Shown here one piece after another: positions 44,045 to 56,215 of a stretch of 64,000 nucleotides of DNA. The number at the start of each line of letters is the position of its first letter. Within the stretch, counting starts at the first letter, position 1. The stretch covers positions 10,801,866-10,865,865 of the forward strand of contig NW_020954548.1 in the NCBI RefSeq assembly GCF_900497805.2. Reading direction: 5' to 3'. The stretch comes from Vombatus ursinus (taxonomy: Eukaryota > Chordata > Mammalia > Diprotodontia > Vombatidae). The notes beneath the pieces were generated by a model. It saw only the letters and a list, made by a program, of their open reading frames with translations. It ran no database searches and had not been told where the DNA came from. The translations under genes and the position numbers were made by a program.

Positions 44045-45176
44045 ATCAAAACTTTCTTTTCATCAATAACCCTCCTTGAAGAATATGCCTAGCAGTAGGA
44101 TTTCTGAGTTAAAGGATATAGACATTTAAGCCACTTTATTTGCACAATTCCAAACTGCTTTCTAGAAAAGTTGTCCTAATTCACAGCTCGACCAATGAAA
44201 CATTTGTGTGCCCATCTTTCTACACTCTTTCCAAGAGATAAGTTAAATGACTGAAGGTCATATAAATGGTAGAGAGTACAGCCATGTTCCTGGTATCAGC
44301 TGTTCAGTTGTCTGAAGGAAATCTCACTTTGCTTCTAGGTTCAGCTAGACTATCATGGAAAAGGGTGAGTAGCTTCAGCATCTGGTCTTGGCAAGGAACC
44401 ACACCACCATCAAACTGTCATTGCCATCATTTCTGTCTTTTGTCATCTTGGCCACTTTGCAGAATATGAAGTAAAATGTCTGGTTTTTTTATTTGCTTTT
44501 CTCTTATTATTTGAAATTTATAATATTCTTTCATGTGATTATCAATAGTTTGCAAGTCTTCATCTGAGAACTGTTTCCTCACATCCTTTGACTATTTATT
44601 AATTGAGGAATGGCTTTTGGTCTCATATATAGTTCTGTTAGTTGCCTATATATCCTCTATACCAAACCCTTAACAGAGATATTCAACATAGATTTTTTTT
44701 TTCCAATCAACAACTTTCCCTCCTATACTAAATCCATTCATTTAACTTGTATAAAAACTTTTCAATTTAATGTAATGAAAATGATCTATACTTGTTGGAT
44801 TAAAAAGTTATCTCTTATCCTTATATATAAAAGGTATATGACCTACTTCTCTTTTTAATGGCATAATCTTTAATATTCAAGTCACATATACATTTTGAAT
44901 TTATTATGGAATATGATATTCATCTAAGCCAAATCTGCCACAATACTTTTCAGGTTTCTTTTCCGTACTTATCAAAGAGGAAGTTCTTTCCTGGATAATT
45001 TATTATTTTAGGTTTATCTAAAACTGGATTATTGGGTTCCATTATTTCTGTTTCTCCCTACTCTCTTCTGTCATTGATCGACTTTTCAAATGTTTTAACT
45101 AGTACCAAATAGCACTGATGAGTGCTACTACATACCGTGGTTTGAAGTGCTATTCTCCTTCACTCCAGTCTTTTTT
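44045..45176 (-). mobile_element. Old L1, inverted 5' segment (part 1)
   Basis: Antisense L1 ORF2: ctagcagtaggatttctgag, acaattccaaactgctttct, catcctttgactatttatta, and further upstream ORF2 to about 45120. Between about 44215 and 44440 it is broken by an unrelated insertion that resembles 43430-43640. A SINE follows at 45177. Confidence 0.7.
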
Positions 45177-45420
45177 ACTGTTGAGTCATTTTAGTCGTAT
45201 CTGACTTTTCATGACCCTTTTAAAGTTTTCTTGGCAGAGACAATAGAGTGGCTTACCATTTCCTTCTCCAGCTCATTTTATAGATGAGGAAACCAAGGTT
45301 AACAGGGTTAAGTGACTCGCTCAGGGTCACACAGCTAGTAAGTATCTGAGGCCAGATTTGAACTCAGAAAGAAGAGTCTTCCTGATTCCAGGACCAGTGC
45401 TCTATCCACTGTACTACCTT
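45177..45420 (-). repeat. Marsupial SINE with RTE-like tail, inserted in old L1
   Basis: ttgagtcattttagtcgtat, ctgacttttcatgacccttt, ggttaagtga-type core with cacacagctagtaagtatct, tatccactgtactacc. Confidence 0.85.
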
Positions 45421-45639
45421 TGACTCCCATTATTTCCCTTGATATCCTAAATAGTTTATTCCTCCAAATAAATTTTGTTATCATTTTGTCCAGTTCTGTA
45501 CAGCATTCCTTTGGTGCTTTGATTGGTATAACATTTAAATCTGTAAATTAATTTTGGTGGTACTGTCATTTTTATTATATTAGTATAGTTTGTACATGTA
45601 CAGCAAATAGTCTTCCAGCTATTTAATTTGTTAAAAATT
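45421..45639 (-). mobile_element. Old L1, inverted 5' segment (part 2)
   Basis: Antisense ORF2 continues: tttcccttgatatcctaaat, gttctgtacagcattccttt, gtaaattaattttggtggta. Confidence 0.6.
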
Positions 45640-46650
45640 ATTTTTACATGTGATTCCTTTTCCCATTTTTATGATCTCTTTGGGATATAGCCCTAGAAGT
45701 GCTATTGCTAGGTCAAAGAATATGCACATTTTTATAGCCCTTTGGGCATAGTTCCAAATTGCTCTCCAAAATGGTTGGATCATTTCACAACTCCACCAAC
45801 AATGCATTAGTGTTCTAATTTTCCCACATCTTCTCCAACATTTATCATTTTCCTGTTTTGTCATGTTGGCCAATTTGATAGGTGTGATGTGGTACCTCAG
45901 AGTTATTTTGATTTGCATTTCTCTAATCAATAGTGATTTAAAGCATTTTTCATATGACTATAGATGCCTTAATCACTTCATCTGAGAACTGCCTGTTCAT
46001 ATCCTTTGACCATTTATCAATTGGGAAATGACTTGTATTCAGCTCTTTTTGTGGTGGCAAAGAATTGGAAATTGAGTGGATGCCCATCAGTTGGGAAATG
46101 GCTGAACAAGTTGTGGTATATGAATGTAATGGAATACTACTGTACTATAAGAAATGATGAGCAGGCAGACTTCAGAAAAACCTATAAAGACTTATATGGA
46201 CTGAAGCTGAGTGAAGTGAACAGAACCAGGAGAATGTTGTACATAGTAATGGCCACATGGTATAATGAATAATGTCAATAGACTTAGCCCTTCTCAGCAA
46301 TGCAAGGATCGAAGACATCTCCAAAGGTCTCATGACGGAAAATGCTATCCACATCCAAAGAAAGGTCTATGGAGTTTGAATGCAGATTGAAGCATACTAT
46401 TTGCTATTTTTTTCTTCCGTTTTGTTTTGTTTCCTCTTTCTGGTGGTTCCTTCTATTGGTTCTATGTCTTCCTTACAACATACCTAATGTGAAAATATGT
46501 TTAAGAGGAATGTATATGTATAGCCTATATTAGATTGTGCACCGTCTTGGGAAGGGAGGAGCACAGGGAGGGGGAGAGAAATTTAAAACTCAAAAGCTTA
46601 TGGAAGTGATTGTTGATAAATCAAAATAAAATTAATAAAAATTTTTAATG
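45640..46650. mobile_element. Younger L1 3' end with 5' inversion, nested in old L1
   Basis: 45640 to about 46040 is antisense: the minus-strand frame gives IREMQIKITLRYH, then DKCWRRCGKIRTLMHCWWSC and LLGLYPKE, the C-terminal part of L1 ORF2. About 46041-46650 is sense: ALFVVAKNWKLSGCPSVGKW, MEYYCTIRNDE, then the L1 3'UTR (aactcaaaagcttatggaag) and an A-rich end. The two halves meet at neighbouring ORF2 positions with opposite strands, the mark of twin priming. Numerous disruptions. Confidence 0.85.
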
Positions 46651-47808
46651 GTATTTTATAATTTAATCTATGCAAGTTTTGCTAGAATGACTTCAATATG
46701 TTTCACGCAGTTTTACTTTTTTAATATTTTGTTTCTTTTTCTATTATTGCCTCTTTGATTTTTTTGTTATGTTGATTTTTGTGGGTTCATTTTGTAGCTT
46801 ACAACTTTGTTAGCTATTGATTATGTCAATTAGTTTCCTAGATTTCCTAGGATTTCCAGAGTAAACCAGCATGGTAGAAGAAAATAGAGATATTTTTATT
46901 TCCTATTGCCTATTTTAATTCCCTGAATTTCTTTTTCTTTTCTCACCACTATTGCTAGCATCTCTCAAAGCATACCAAATTATAGGGGTGAAGGAAAGAA
47001 TGGTCTTCCTTGCTTAACTCCTATATTGGGACAGTCCTAATGTTTTTCTGTTGCATATGATGCTTGCTTTTGGTTTTAGGTAGATATGTCTAAATTTTAT
47101 TTAAAAGTTTTCATCTATGCCTGTACTGCATAAGAGTGTTATGCTCTTTCAAAGGCTTTTTCTGCACATAAAGTGGCTAAGGTTCATTTTCCGTGACCTA
47201 AAGTTTCTGCTGCTAAGTATATATCTCAAGAAGGTCACTAATAAAATGAAATGCTCCACATATGCTAAAATATTTATAGCAGCATTTTTTTATGGTAGCA
47301 AAGAATTGAAAACAAAGTAGATGCCTATCATTTGGAGCAATGGCTATTCCAAGAAATGACAAACATGATGAACACACAAAAGGATGGAAAGAATGAAAAG
47401 AACTAAGGGAAAGTGAAACAAGAAAGAAGATCTAAGGAAACAATATATACAACGATGACAACAATGAAAATGGAAAGACCAACTGCTACAAAATAGACAA
47501 ATATTAGAAATTTTCAAGAACAAGCTTGTCCCCAAAGAGGAAAACTAAAGAGATACCAATCTTTCATAGAGGTTTGCAGAGGGGGAGAGTGCAGTTCCCA
47601 GGTGTGGAACATTGCATGTGATTTCAGTTTTTAAATGCACTAATTGATTTTGCTGCATTTTTCTTTTCTTTTTCTTCTTTTCTTTAATAAAACATTTTGT
47701 TGCGGAATGACTCTCTAGGACAGAGAAGGAAAAGGATACAGAAAAGAATCTAGGTGATGTAAAAACAAAAGACATTTTAAATAAAATATATTTAAAAAAC
47801 AAAATGTA
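46651..47808. mobile_element. Old L1, remaining inverted part and sense 3' end
   Basis: 46651 to about 47165 continues the antisense ORF2 (tttgttagctattgattatg, tcaaaggctttttctgcaca). From about 47190 the strand flips to sense: agtatatatctcaagaaggt, tatttatagcagc, gtagcaaagaattgaaaaca, and the 3'UTR aatctaggtgatgtaaaaac with an A-rich end near 47808. The old element is thus itself 5'-inverted. Confidence 0.7.
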
Positions 47809-47869
47809 GGTAATAATATTTTCATTAATCATCTCAAAGGATTATTGTAAGGAACATGCAAAGTATGTT

Positions 47870-48035
47870 GTAAAGTGTTATATAAATATGAGTTTTTAAA
47901 AATCTATTTTCCGTTAGGTTATAAACACCATGAGGGCAACGGTTATTTTATCTAGGCTTTGTACGCTGCACAGAGCCCAGCATAGTGTCCTACACAGAAG
48001 TTAAATGCATAATAAATGTTTTTGAAATGAAATGA
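47870..48035 (+). repeat. L2 LINE 3' end
   Basis: aaacaccatgagggcaacgg, gagcccagcatagtgtccta, aataaatgttttt. Confidence 0.65.
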
Positions 48036-48049
48036 AGAAAATTAATTTT

Positions 48050-48240
48050 CCAAAAAGGCCACACCAAAGTCAGACAGCACCACCAGAAATGAATTCATTT
48101 ACTTGCTTTCCTGCAGTCTTACCAACACTGCTTTGTCATTTATTATTATTTTTCCTAATGTGTTGGAATGAGGTGGTACCTTAAAGTTTTTCTCATTTGC
48201 AGTTTTTTTCTTACTAGAGAAGACTGACATTTTAAAATAA
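48050..48240 (-). repeat. L1 LINE fragment
   Basis: Antisense: ccacaccaaagtcagacagc, ggaatgaggtggtaccttaa, aagtttttctcatttgc. Confidence 0.5.
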
Positions 48241-48263
48241 TAATTTAAAAACTGCAATTTTAT

Positions 48264-48560
48264 CTTTTTTTTTCTGTTTCTTGAGACAGGTCATCATTTA
48301 TTGTCCAAGTCTCCAGAGATGAGCCTACTGGCCAAGCTTCTAGCGATGAACTTTTTCATGGCTAGGTAGGTGGGTCCTCAAACAGGAGACATGTGGCCTG
48401 TAGAACATGCAAGAGTTTTCTTGGCATGTTGCTGGACAGGTAACCTATCAATTTAGTCCATCTTCATATCCCTTGGACAGACACTACAAACAGACAATAA
48501 ACTTGATCTAGAAAGGAGTAGGAGTCAAGTAGGTTCAGAAATGACACAGTTCTTTCTTTC
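48264..48560 (-). pseudogene. Possible retroposed mRNA 3' end, source unknown
   Basis: In minus sense the sequence ends gacaataaatgatgacctgt, then ctcaagaaacag and about ten A: an AATAAA signal about 20 bases before an A-tail. A frame upstream reads MKKFIARSLASRLISGDLDN and then stops. I do not recognise the source. No target duplication was resolved. Confidence 0.3.
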
Positions 48561-48572
48561 TTTCTCCCCTCC

Positions 48573-48700
48573 TTTTTTTTTGGTGAGGCAATTGTGGTTA
48601 GATGACTTGCACATGTAAGCTAGTAAGTGTCAAGTGTCTGAGGTCAAATTTGAACTCAGATCCTCCTAACTCCAAGGCTGGAGCACCACCTAGCTTCCCC
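48573..48700 (-). repeat. Short marsupial SINE, internally shortened
   Basis: tttttttttggtgaggcaat, tgtggttagatgacttgc, gctagtaagtgtcaagtgtc, accacctagcttcccc. About 13 bases (the tctatccactg block) are missing. Confidence 0.85.
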
Positions 48701-48864
48701 AGTTCTTTTCAATGATATCAAACTTATTGCTGAAAAAGGACATATATTTAATATCAAACTCTCCTAATTATATTTACACAGGTGAAAATAATGAAGCACC
48801 ATGACTTTAGAAGGATGAAAATTATAAGTAAGCCAAAAGGTAATAAAAAGATGCCTGGTGGGTA

Positions 48865-49060
48865 TAAAGGGAGAAATCTGGTATAGTGGGAAGAGCCCTG
48901 GCCTTGCCAGCAGAGAATCTAAGTTTGAAACTAATTCTGCATTTTGTTACTTGTTCCACCTTGGTTAAGTCACTAAACTCTCTGTCCCTCAGTTTCCTCT
49001 TCTATAAAATGAGAGGGATTGGAGTAGATAGCATCAAAATTTCCTTCCTTTTCCAAATCA
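48865..49060 (+). repeat. MIR SINE
   Basis: ctggtatagtgggaagagcc, ccttggttaagtcactaaac, ccctcagtttcctcttctat. Confidence 0.7.
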
Positions 49061-50084
49061 ACAAGCCAATGAATGACCCTTAAATAAGAGACTTTAGGTT
49101 ATCACTAGGTCTTTATGCTGCATTTTCATTATCCTTTTAGCTAGTAAACAATGAAAATCCAACTAATTCAGTGAAAACATTTGGAAAATGTGTGATTTTA
49201 GTTTTCCACTTACTCATATCATGAAATTTTATAAAACACCCCAGGACAGTGGAGGAAAACTGGCAATTTCAGTGCCAGAAAGAAAGTGGGTACATGTATT
49301 GCAAGTCAGAACTGAGCAATGAGGGCAAAGCTCTATGAGAAAGTTTCTCAACTACCTGAGCAAATGCTGCACTCAGGTTTGCAGCCAAAGCAGCACTTTG
49401 CCCTTAAGGTTGGAATTGTTCAAATCCAAGGGATGAATGCTGTTGTGTAGGAGTCAATCTCTTCAAAACATGCAGAATCACACTGGCAGGCTGGCATTTC
49501 TAGGAGCAAAGGCCAAAAGTGGGGCATGTTGGGATTAGAAATGTGTGAAGTTACTTGTGCTACACAAGTGATAATGTCTTTTACAATGGGATTAGAGCTT
49601 CTTTTAGATCTGACTGTCTTTCAGCAAAGTACTATTTGGGTTTTTGTCTGATTCAATATTTAGGGAAGAGGGTCTAAATTTTAGAAAGAATTTTCTGAAT
49701 GCTTCTAAATTGCTACAGTGGGTTCTAATGCAAAGCACATCCTGGCATGTGTAAATGAACATTTGCCCCATACACAGGTTTCCCCTTCCCCTTCCCCATC
49801 CCCATCACCCTCCAAGCCTCATTGGCATATTAGGAGGTACATCCTAATTTTTATTCCCTTTTAACACAGAACAATTTCCATGGGCATTTAATGAATCAGG
49901 GGGTGGAAATGGGGGAGAGAAGAGGAGGATAAAGAAAAAGAGAAATATCAAATAACCAGCAAATATTTGGGCCTTTCAGGAAGCTTCTTTGTCAAAATTT
50001 CATTTCAGTAAGCATCTTTTTTTTTTGAGTAGGCATCTTAAACTAATAATTTACAAGAAACACATATTCCACCCCCCAAATCAT

Positions 50085-50690
50085 CCCTACTTCAAATTTA
50101 CTCATTTCTGTTGTTACCACTAGCATCCTTTTAGTTTTCCAGGTTCAGCCTTTGGAACTCTTCCTGACTTTTCCCTCTTACTTAACTTCTGTATCTTATC
50201 TTCAGTCACCAAGCCTTGTGGATCGTACCACCGCAAACCTCTTACATCAATTGCCCTCATTCAAACTTTCATCATCTCTAGCTTGCAATACTGCAATAGT
50301 TTGCTAATTGCTTTCTCTGTCCCTGGTCCCTTCCCTCTCCAATTCATCTTCCACACAGCTGCCAAACTGGTATTTGTAAAAAAAAAGAACAAATCATATT
50401 TCCATCATCCTGCTCTCCCAGCTCAAAAATCTCTAATGGCTCCCTATTGCCTTTTGAATAAAATACAAAAAAAAAATACTTGACCTAATTTTTATAGCCC
50501 TTTATAATCTGGCTCCCATCTAGATTCTGAGTCTTACTTCATATCATTCCCCTTCATGTACTAGTTCTAGTCAAATTTCCTAGCTTGATGCTCCTCATAC
50601 ATCACACTCCATCTCCTGAATGCCTTTGCTTCGGCAGTCCTCCAAGTCTGAAATGCACTGCGTTCCTCACCTACACCTGGTGCAATCCTT
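50085..50690 (+). repeat. L2 LINE 3' region (part 1)
   Basis: Sense L2: accaagccttgtggatcgta, ttcatcttccacacagctgc, aatggctccctattgccttt, tttataatctggctcccatc, tgaatgcctttgcttc. Confidence 0.75.
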
Positions 50691-50990
50691 GTTGTTGTTT
50701 AGTCATTTCAGTCAAGTCCGACTCTTTATGACCGCATCTGTTGTTGTTGTTGTTGTTTTTTTTGTTTGGTTGTTTGTTTTTGTTTTTTTCTTTGGCAAAG
50801 ATACTGTAGTGGTTTGCCATTTCCTCTTTCAGCTCATTTTACAGATGAGGAAACTGAGGCCAACAGGATTGAGTGACTTGCCCAGGGTAACACAGCTAGT
50901 AAGTATCTGAGACCAGATTTGAACTCAGGAAGATGAGTCTTCCTGACTTCAGGCCCAGCTCTCTATCTACTGCACCACCCTTAGCTGCCT
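50691..50990 (-). repeat. Marsupial SINE with RTE-like tail, inserted in L2
   Basis: gttgttgtttagtcatttca, gtcaagtccgactctttatg, a (TTG)n/(T)n expansion at 50735-50790, gaggaaactgaggccaacag, actgcaccacccttagctgc. Confidence 0.88.
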
Positions 50991-51175
50991 TTAAAGTTCA
51001 GCCCTGGTGCTATTTACTACATTGGACTTTTCTTATTAATTTTCTTATTAACAGTTTCTCCATCCTGAAATGAGTTTGTATTTGTATACACTTTGTTTTT
51101 TATCTGCATGTATATATTATATTCCCAAACTGAATATAAGCTCCTTGAGGGCAGGGACTATTTGATAAGACAACA
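50991..51175 (+). repeat. L2 LINE 3' end (part 2)
   Basis: aaagttcagccctggtgcta, aatataagctccttgagggc, agggactattt. Confidence 0.7.
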
Positions 51176-52199
51176 AAGTTTAATAACTTTTAAAATTCAA
51201 TTCAATTAATTGAATATTTAATAAAATAAAATTAATAATAATTTAATTGGAGTTGAATTGAATTATTCTAATTGACCAAATTTACTGAAAGGAGGTTAAT
51301 GATTGTGAAAAAGCAATAATTGCTACTTTCAGGGGCTGTATAATCTATGAATGGATATTCAGAGGAGGGAAAAAAAAGGCAGGTCTACACAGAATTGTTT
51401 TTGAAAAGATGTATAGATTTAACATTATATATATTTTTAAATGCATAGATTAAGAAACGTATATGATTATCAATACACAAATTAGCACTTGATTATTGTT
51501 GTGCTCTGGGCTTTTCTCTCCATATCTCCATATCTGTTTGTTTGCCTTTCCTGTACTTCTCCTGCACTCTGCTAATTAAGACCCAATTTCAGGCATGAAA
51601 GGCAACTTCAGGCATGAGAGACCTGGGGGTTAGTGGCATGGTGGTGACTGTTCTTTCAAATACCTTTCTGCTTATATTAATGAACTACAAACCAGTCCCT
51701 CTATTTTTAAGCAACAATATTTATTTTTTCATCTTTTAGTGGACTTATTTTTGCATTGCCAAAGCTCCAGCCTTGTTCCCAGATGCAAGAACCTGAAAAT
51801 GTATTATTTAGGATGCAATCATTAAGGAGTCCATAGGAAATTATTCACTATCTCAAACTCTCTGATTCTTCTCTAAGACTGCTTTCTTTCTCCCACCCTT
51901 CATTTATATTTGATCTGCTTATCTCTGGGATTTTGACACCTCTGTGATAAGAAAGTCCTAAAGAGGTTTATTCACAATTACAGGTTATCTCCATAAATGT
52001 CCTCCTTCATTAGAATGAACAGCTGAGAGCTGGATGAATGTTCATTTAATTTGAGGAGCAAAGAGTCATCCTGAAGCCAGTTTTTACGGAGCCAATGGAT
52101 GACTAATAGAAGAGGTAAGATTTGCTATACTTGCCAGTGTCTCATTTGAAAACATTAAAGAATTGGGCAAGATGATGTCCAAAGTCTGTTCTTGCTCTA

Positions 52200-52290
52200 A
52201 ATGTATGATCCTAGGGGTCAGAGACAGGATTTGAACCTAGGTCTTCCTAATTCTAGTTCAGTACTTTTCCCACAAAGCCATGCTATATTT
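52200..52290 (-). repeat. MIR SINE fragment
   Basis: gacaggatttgaacctaggt, cttttcccacaaagccatgc. Confidence 0.5.
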
Positions 52291-53016
52291 TAAAGAAATA
52301 ATTAAGAAAACACATTTCCAATGTTGGTCAAAGAAGATAATCATGACAAAAAGAGAAAGGGCAAGGTTAAGAAATCAGGAGAGGCAAGGAAAAAGATTAA
52401 CTCAGAAAATTATAAATTCATAAGGAATATAAGTGAGTTCTTCTGTGAAATGCTACCTGGGAGGACAACTCAGGCGCAGATTTGAGAGAAAGGAGAAACG
52501 TATCTACACTTTCAAGGCAAAGGACTTTCAATTTTGTCTTTTGCAAAACTCCACATAAAGCTGTGATATGCATTAGGACATGTCCTTAATCAGCATATGT
52601 CTTAATCTAAGTTCATTTTATTTGTTACCACTTTAGCCATATTTTTAAAATGCCTTTTTTTTGGATTTTGAATTTTGTTGGCTCCGTGGATTTCACTTGT
52701 GTGAGAGCATCGCCTGTTGTGTGTGCTCAGGAATTAATGTCCAGAGCTGCACTCCCATCTGCCAGTGTACCACCACCTGGGGTTTATTTACAGAATCCAT
52801 TTTGGGGGGGGGACAACAGCAAGGGGAGCATGGAGTGTTTATGTGAACACAGGTCCTCTGCTTATAATTCCAGGGTTCTTTCGGCTAGCCCGTGCCCCTA
52901 CGAGGGAAGCTTTGCTGTCTTCCTCCTTGCCAGGGATGGCTGATGTCATGTCTGGCTTCTCTGTCATCAAGTTTTGACCCAGGGCAGATGGCATGATTAG
53001 GAGAAGGAGGATAGAG

Positions 53017-53229
53017 CAGAAATGTCAAACAAGTGAGGCCCACAACACTCCTGTGTATGGCCTGAACCAGATTAAAATGTAACTGGGAAATATTTAACAA
53101 AATGAATAACAAATACAATAAAATGTAGATAATATTAATATGAGGTTTTCTAAGTCAATATGCAGCCTGCAGGGATCCTTATGTACAGTTTAGTGATGCC
53201 ATTTCTATTTAAGTTTGACACCACTGGGA
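53017..53229. mobile_element. MITE-like element, family shared with 25348
   Basis: atgtcaaacaagtgaggccc, ctgaaccagattaaaatgta, actgggaaatatttaacaaa, ttttctaagtcaatatgcag, ctatttaagtttgacaccac. Opposite orientation to 25348-25540. Non-coding. Confidence 0.7.
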
Positions 53230-53734
53230 TAAATGATCTTATAATGTAGAATTCTCCTCTGCCATTGAGAAAAAGTCTTATTTCCCTCTAAATGTGGACA
53301 ACTCTTCTGGCACATAGAAGGAATTCTTTAGATGAGAGGGTTGATACCTATGCAGAGTATAATAGTGGACATACTAAAGGAAAAAGGAATGGGATGAAAT
53401 GGAGGTGAGTGGGATTCTGAAGGGCTGTCTTACATCCTTGAAGTCTTAATAAACCATAGGAGCTGGGGTTAGGAGAGTTTCGTAGGAAATAGGGAGCAGA
53501 GAGGTCTGTAAAGAGGTTGGTTTTCTGTTTTAGGGGGCAGAAGAGAGCCCCCATAATTGTGCTGTTCCATGGCTGAGAAGGAATAGCTAATGAGGCATAT
53601 GTAGGGATATCTGACACATTCTCTCCTGAGTACTTCTCTTGACAGAAAGGATACTGCTGTCCAAAGAAGATTCCACCAGGTTGGAGATAAGATTTATTGA
53701 CATTAACATAATTCAGATCAGAAACGGGACTCTT

Positions 53735-54165
53735 CAGTTCAATTCACATCAACAAACATTCATTAAACAATTATTATGTGCTGGGGGTACAATAACGAAC
53801 AAATACATAGACCCACCCTCAAGCAACTTACAGTCCACTAGGAGAACATACGTATACAAATAAAACTAATTTAAAAGACTACAATAGGAGCAAAGGAAAG
53901 CCAGACAAGTGTGGCAGGAAAACTTTAGGAAATAGAAGAACATTTTAGGTTGGACATAGGTGACTGGAATTTAGGGAAGGCTTCCTGGGGGTGGCATCAC
54001 TTTTGATGGAAAAGAAGGATTTCAACATATAGAGAAGGGGAAGAAGGACATTCCAGGCATAGAGTATGGGCTATGTGATACACAGTAGTAGAGGATGGCA
54101 GGAGTCTGAGGACTAGCCAGTGGTCCATCCACTTTGGCTGGAATGTAGAGCACGTGATGAGATGT
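53735..54165 (-). repeat. Antisense L2 LINE (part 1)
   Basis: tcaacaaacattcattaaac, gggaaggcttcctgggggtg, aggacattccaggcatagag. Confidence 0.7.
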
Positions 54166-54169
54166 ACAG

Positions 54170-54520
54170 CATGTTGTGGAGGAAAGAATGCTGAATTTAG
54201 AGTCAGAGGGACTGCCTCTGGTTCTCTTACTTGTTAACTCTATCTAGCAAGTTATATCATGATCACCATTATCACAGATCATAAGATACTGTACTTTGAA
54301 AAGTACTATTCATCATCTCATTGGAAATAATCTCTCTGGGCCTCAGTTTTCTTGTCTCCTACATGAAGAGGCTGGAGAAGGTTTATGAAAGTTTATTCTA
54401 GCTTAAATTCCTCCCCCTTCCAAAAAAAAAAGGTGCTATCTGTCTGTCCTTGGGCAAGTCACAATCTCTCTAAACCTGAGTTTATTTAACTTTCCCTCCT
54501 CCCTCATCTATCTATGGTTA
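54170..54520 (+). repeat. MIR copies inserted in L2
   Basis: Sense MIR: gaaagaatgctgaatttaga, gggcctcagttttcttgtct, and a second partial piece tccttgggcaagtcacaatc. Confidence 0.6.
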
Positions 54521-54795
54521 GAAAATTTTGCTGTAGCTAGACTACGGAAAGCCTTAAATGCTGGGTTGTGTTTTATCCTACAGGTAATAGAGGGCCTCTG
54601 AGGGCTTTTGATCAGGGGAATGACATGGTCCAATCTTTTGGCAACTATGTGAAGGATGGATTGGAGAGGGGAAACAATGGGGGTAGGGACACCAATAAGA
54701 ACGGTTTATAACAAAACAGACAAGAAGTAATGAGAGCCTAATTCAGGATAGAGGCTTTAGGAGTTGAGGGAGCTATCTATTGGAGGCTTCTGACT
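54521..54795 (-). repeat. Antisense L2 LINE (part 2)
   Basis: ctagactacggaaagcctta, gatcaggggaatgacatggt, gaaggatggattggagaggg. Confidence 0.6.
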
Positions 54796-55654
54796 CCCTA
54801 CCTGCTTCTGCAGTGAATGCCAGTATTGAATGGAAGAAACAGTGCCCCAGAGGATAAACACATGATTGAGATCACTGCTGAAAACTAGATGGCTTAATGA
54901 TGTTTATGTTGAAGCTTCATCTAATTCAGTCTATACATGCTTTCTAGGGATATCAAATGTACCTACCCAACTCCTATCAGCAAGGAAACCAAGAAGAAGA
55001 AATAAAGCCAGAGCCAAGAGCTTTAGCCCAAGCAACATGGAGGTGTACAATAGACTGAATTCATCTCCCGTTGCTGGGAAGTGCCCGAGGGCAAAATAAT
55101 AAAAAATAGACCTGGGTGGTTGAGTAGCTGGGAAAGTATACTGTAAATATCTTCCTTAATTGCAGTATTACTTTGACTACTTCCCTCCCAAACACTCCCT
55201 ACTCCCACCATTCCGTAGCTTTCCCCAGACACTCTTAAGGATATTTTCCTCCTCCGTCCCCACCCCCTTTTAAATCACCTGTAGTTTCGTGCAGGCAAAA
55301 AAGAGGGTTCAACTAAAACTCAAGTACAAGTGTAAACCTGTGTACACGTGGGCCCACCTGGCAAGCGATTCCTGGCAGCTGAATGTCAGGACTTGCAGAT
55401 GCAATAGATTTGTGTCGGCATTTCTATCAGCATAGACACCAAGGGCATAACTTTTCGAAAGCTATATTGTTGGCATGCACACAATTTTTTTAATGATGCA
55501 ACTATTTTAAGTGCATGGGATGTTCTTGTGTCCACTTTTGGCCATGTTCAGAGAAAAAGTTAGTGTAGGAGTTGAAACACATATGGTGGCAATTGGAGAG
55601 TTTAACAAAAAGTAAGAATGCTATTCTAAGTCAAAAGAAGAGACTTTTTTTTTT

Positions 55655-56215
55655 TAATCTGAAGACTCTTACATAACATATAGGCTCTTTTCCTTTCTCC
55701 CTAACATGTTTGGAAACAGACCTAGTAGTGGGTATTGCTGGGTCAAAGGGTATAGGCAGTTTAATAACTGTTTGGGCATAATTCCAGTTTGCTCTCCAAA
55801 ATGGTTGGATCCGTTCACAGTTTCACTAACAGTGAATTTGTTTCTCACTTTTTCCACATCCCCTCCAACATTTGTTGCTTTTCCTTCAATCATTTTAGCC
55901 AATCTGATACGTATAAAATAATATCTCAAGGTTGTTTTAAATTGCATTTCTCTTATCAATAACTATTTAGAGTATTTTTTCATATGTCTATAAATTGCTT
56001 TGATTTCTTCATTGGAAAACTACCTGTTCATATCCTTTGACCATTTATTAATTGGGGAATGATTCATATTCTTATAGATTTGACAAAGCTCTTTGTGTGT
56101 TTGAGATATGAGACCTTTATCTGAGAAACTATCTATGATTCTCTCCCCTCCCCCCCAATTTTCGGCTTTCCTTCTGATCTTGGCTACATTAGAACAAAAA
56201 GTTTTTCTACACAAC
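55655..56215 (-). repeat. L1 LINE ORF2 fragment
   Basis: Antisense L1: tgctgggtcaaagggtatag, gctctccaaaatggttggat, aatttgctttgatttcttc-type block, catatcctttgaccatttat, tatgagacctttatctgaga. The minus frame gives IREMQFKTTLRYYFIRIRLA. Confidence 0.8.

Noticed and set aside
45631-46272. Two open frames resembling reverse-transcriptase C-termini
   Set aside because: They are the inverted and sense halves of one L1 ORF2, not a host gene.
49370-49450. Minus-strand frame with CCFGCKPECSICSG near the expected cysteine-rich exon
   Set aside because: It does not match the expected ADAMTSL1 residues and is closed by stops on both sides without splice sites.
52650-52943. Three overlapping plus-strand frames with several cysteines
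   Set aside because: No splice sites or family match; overlapping frames in a G/C-richer stretch are expected by chance. They are also antisense to the gene.
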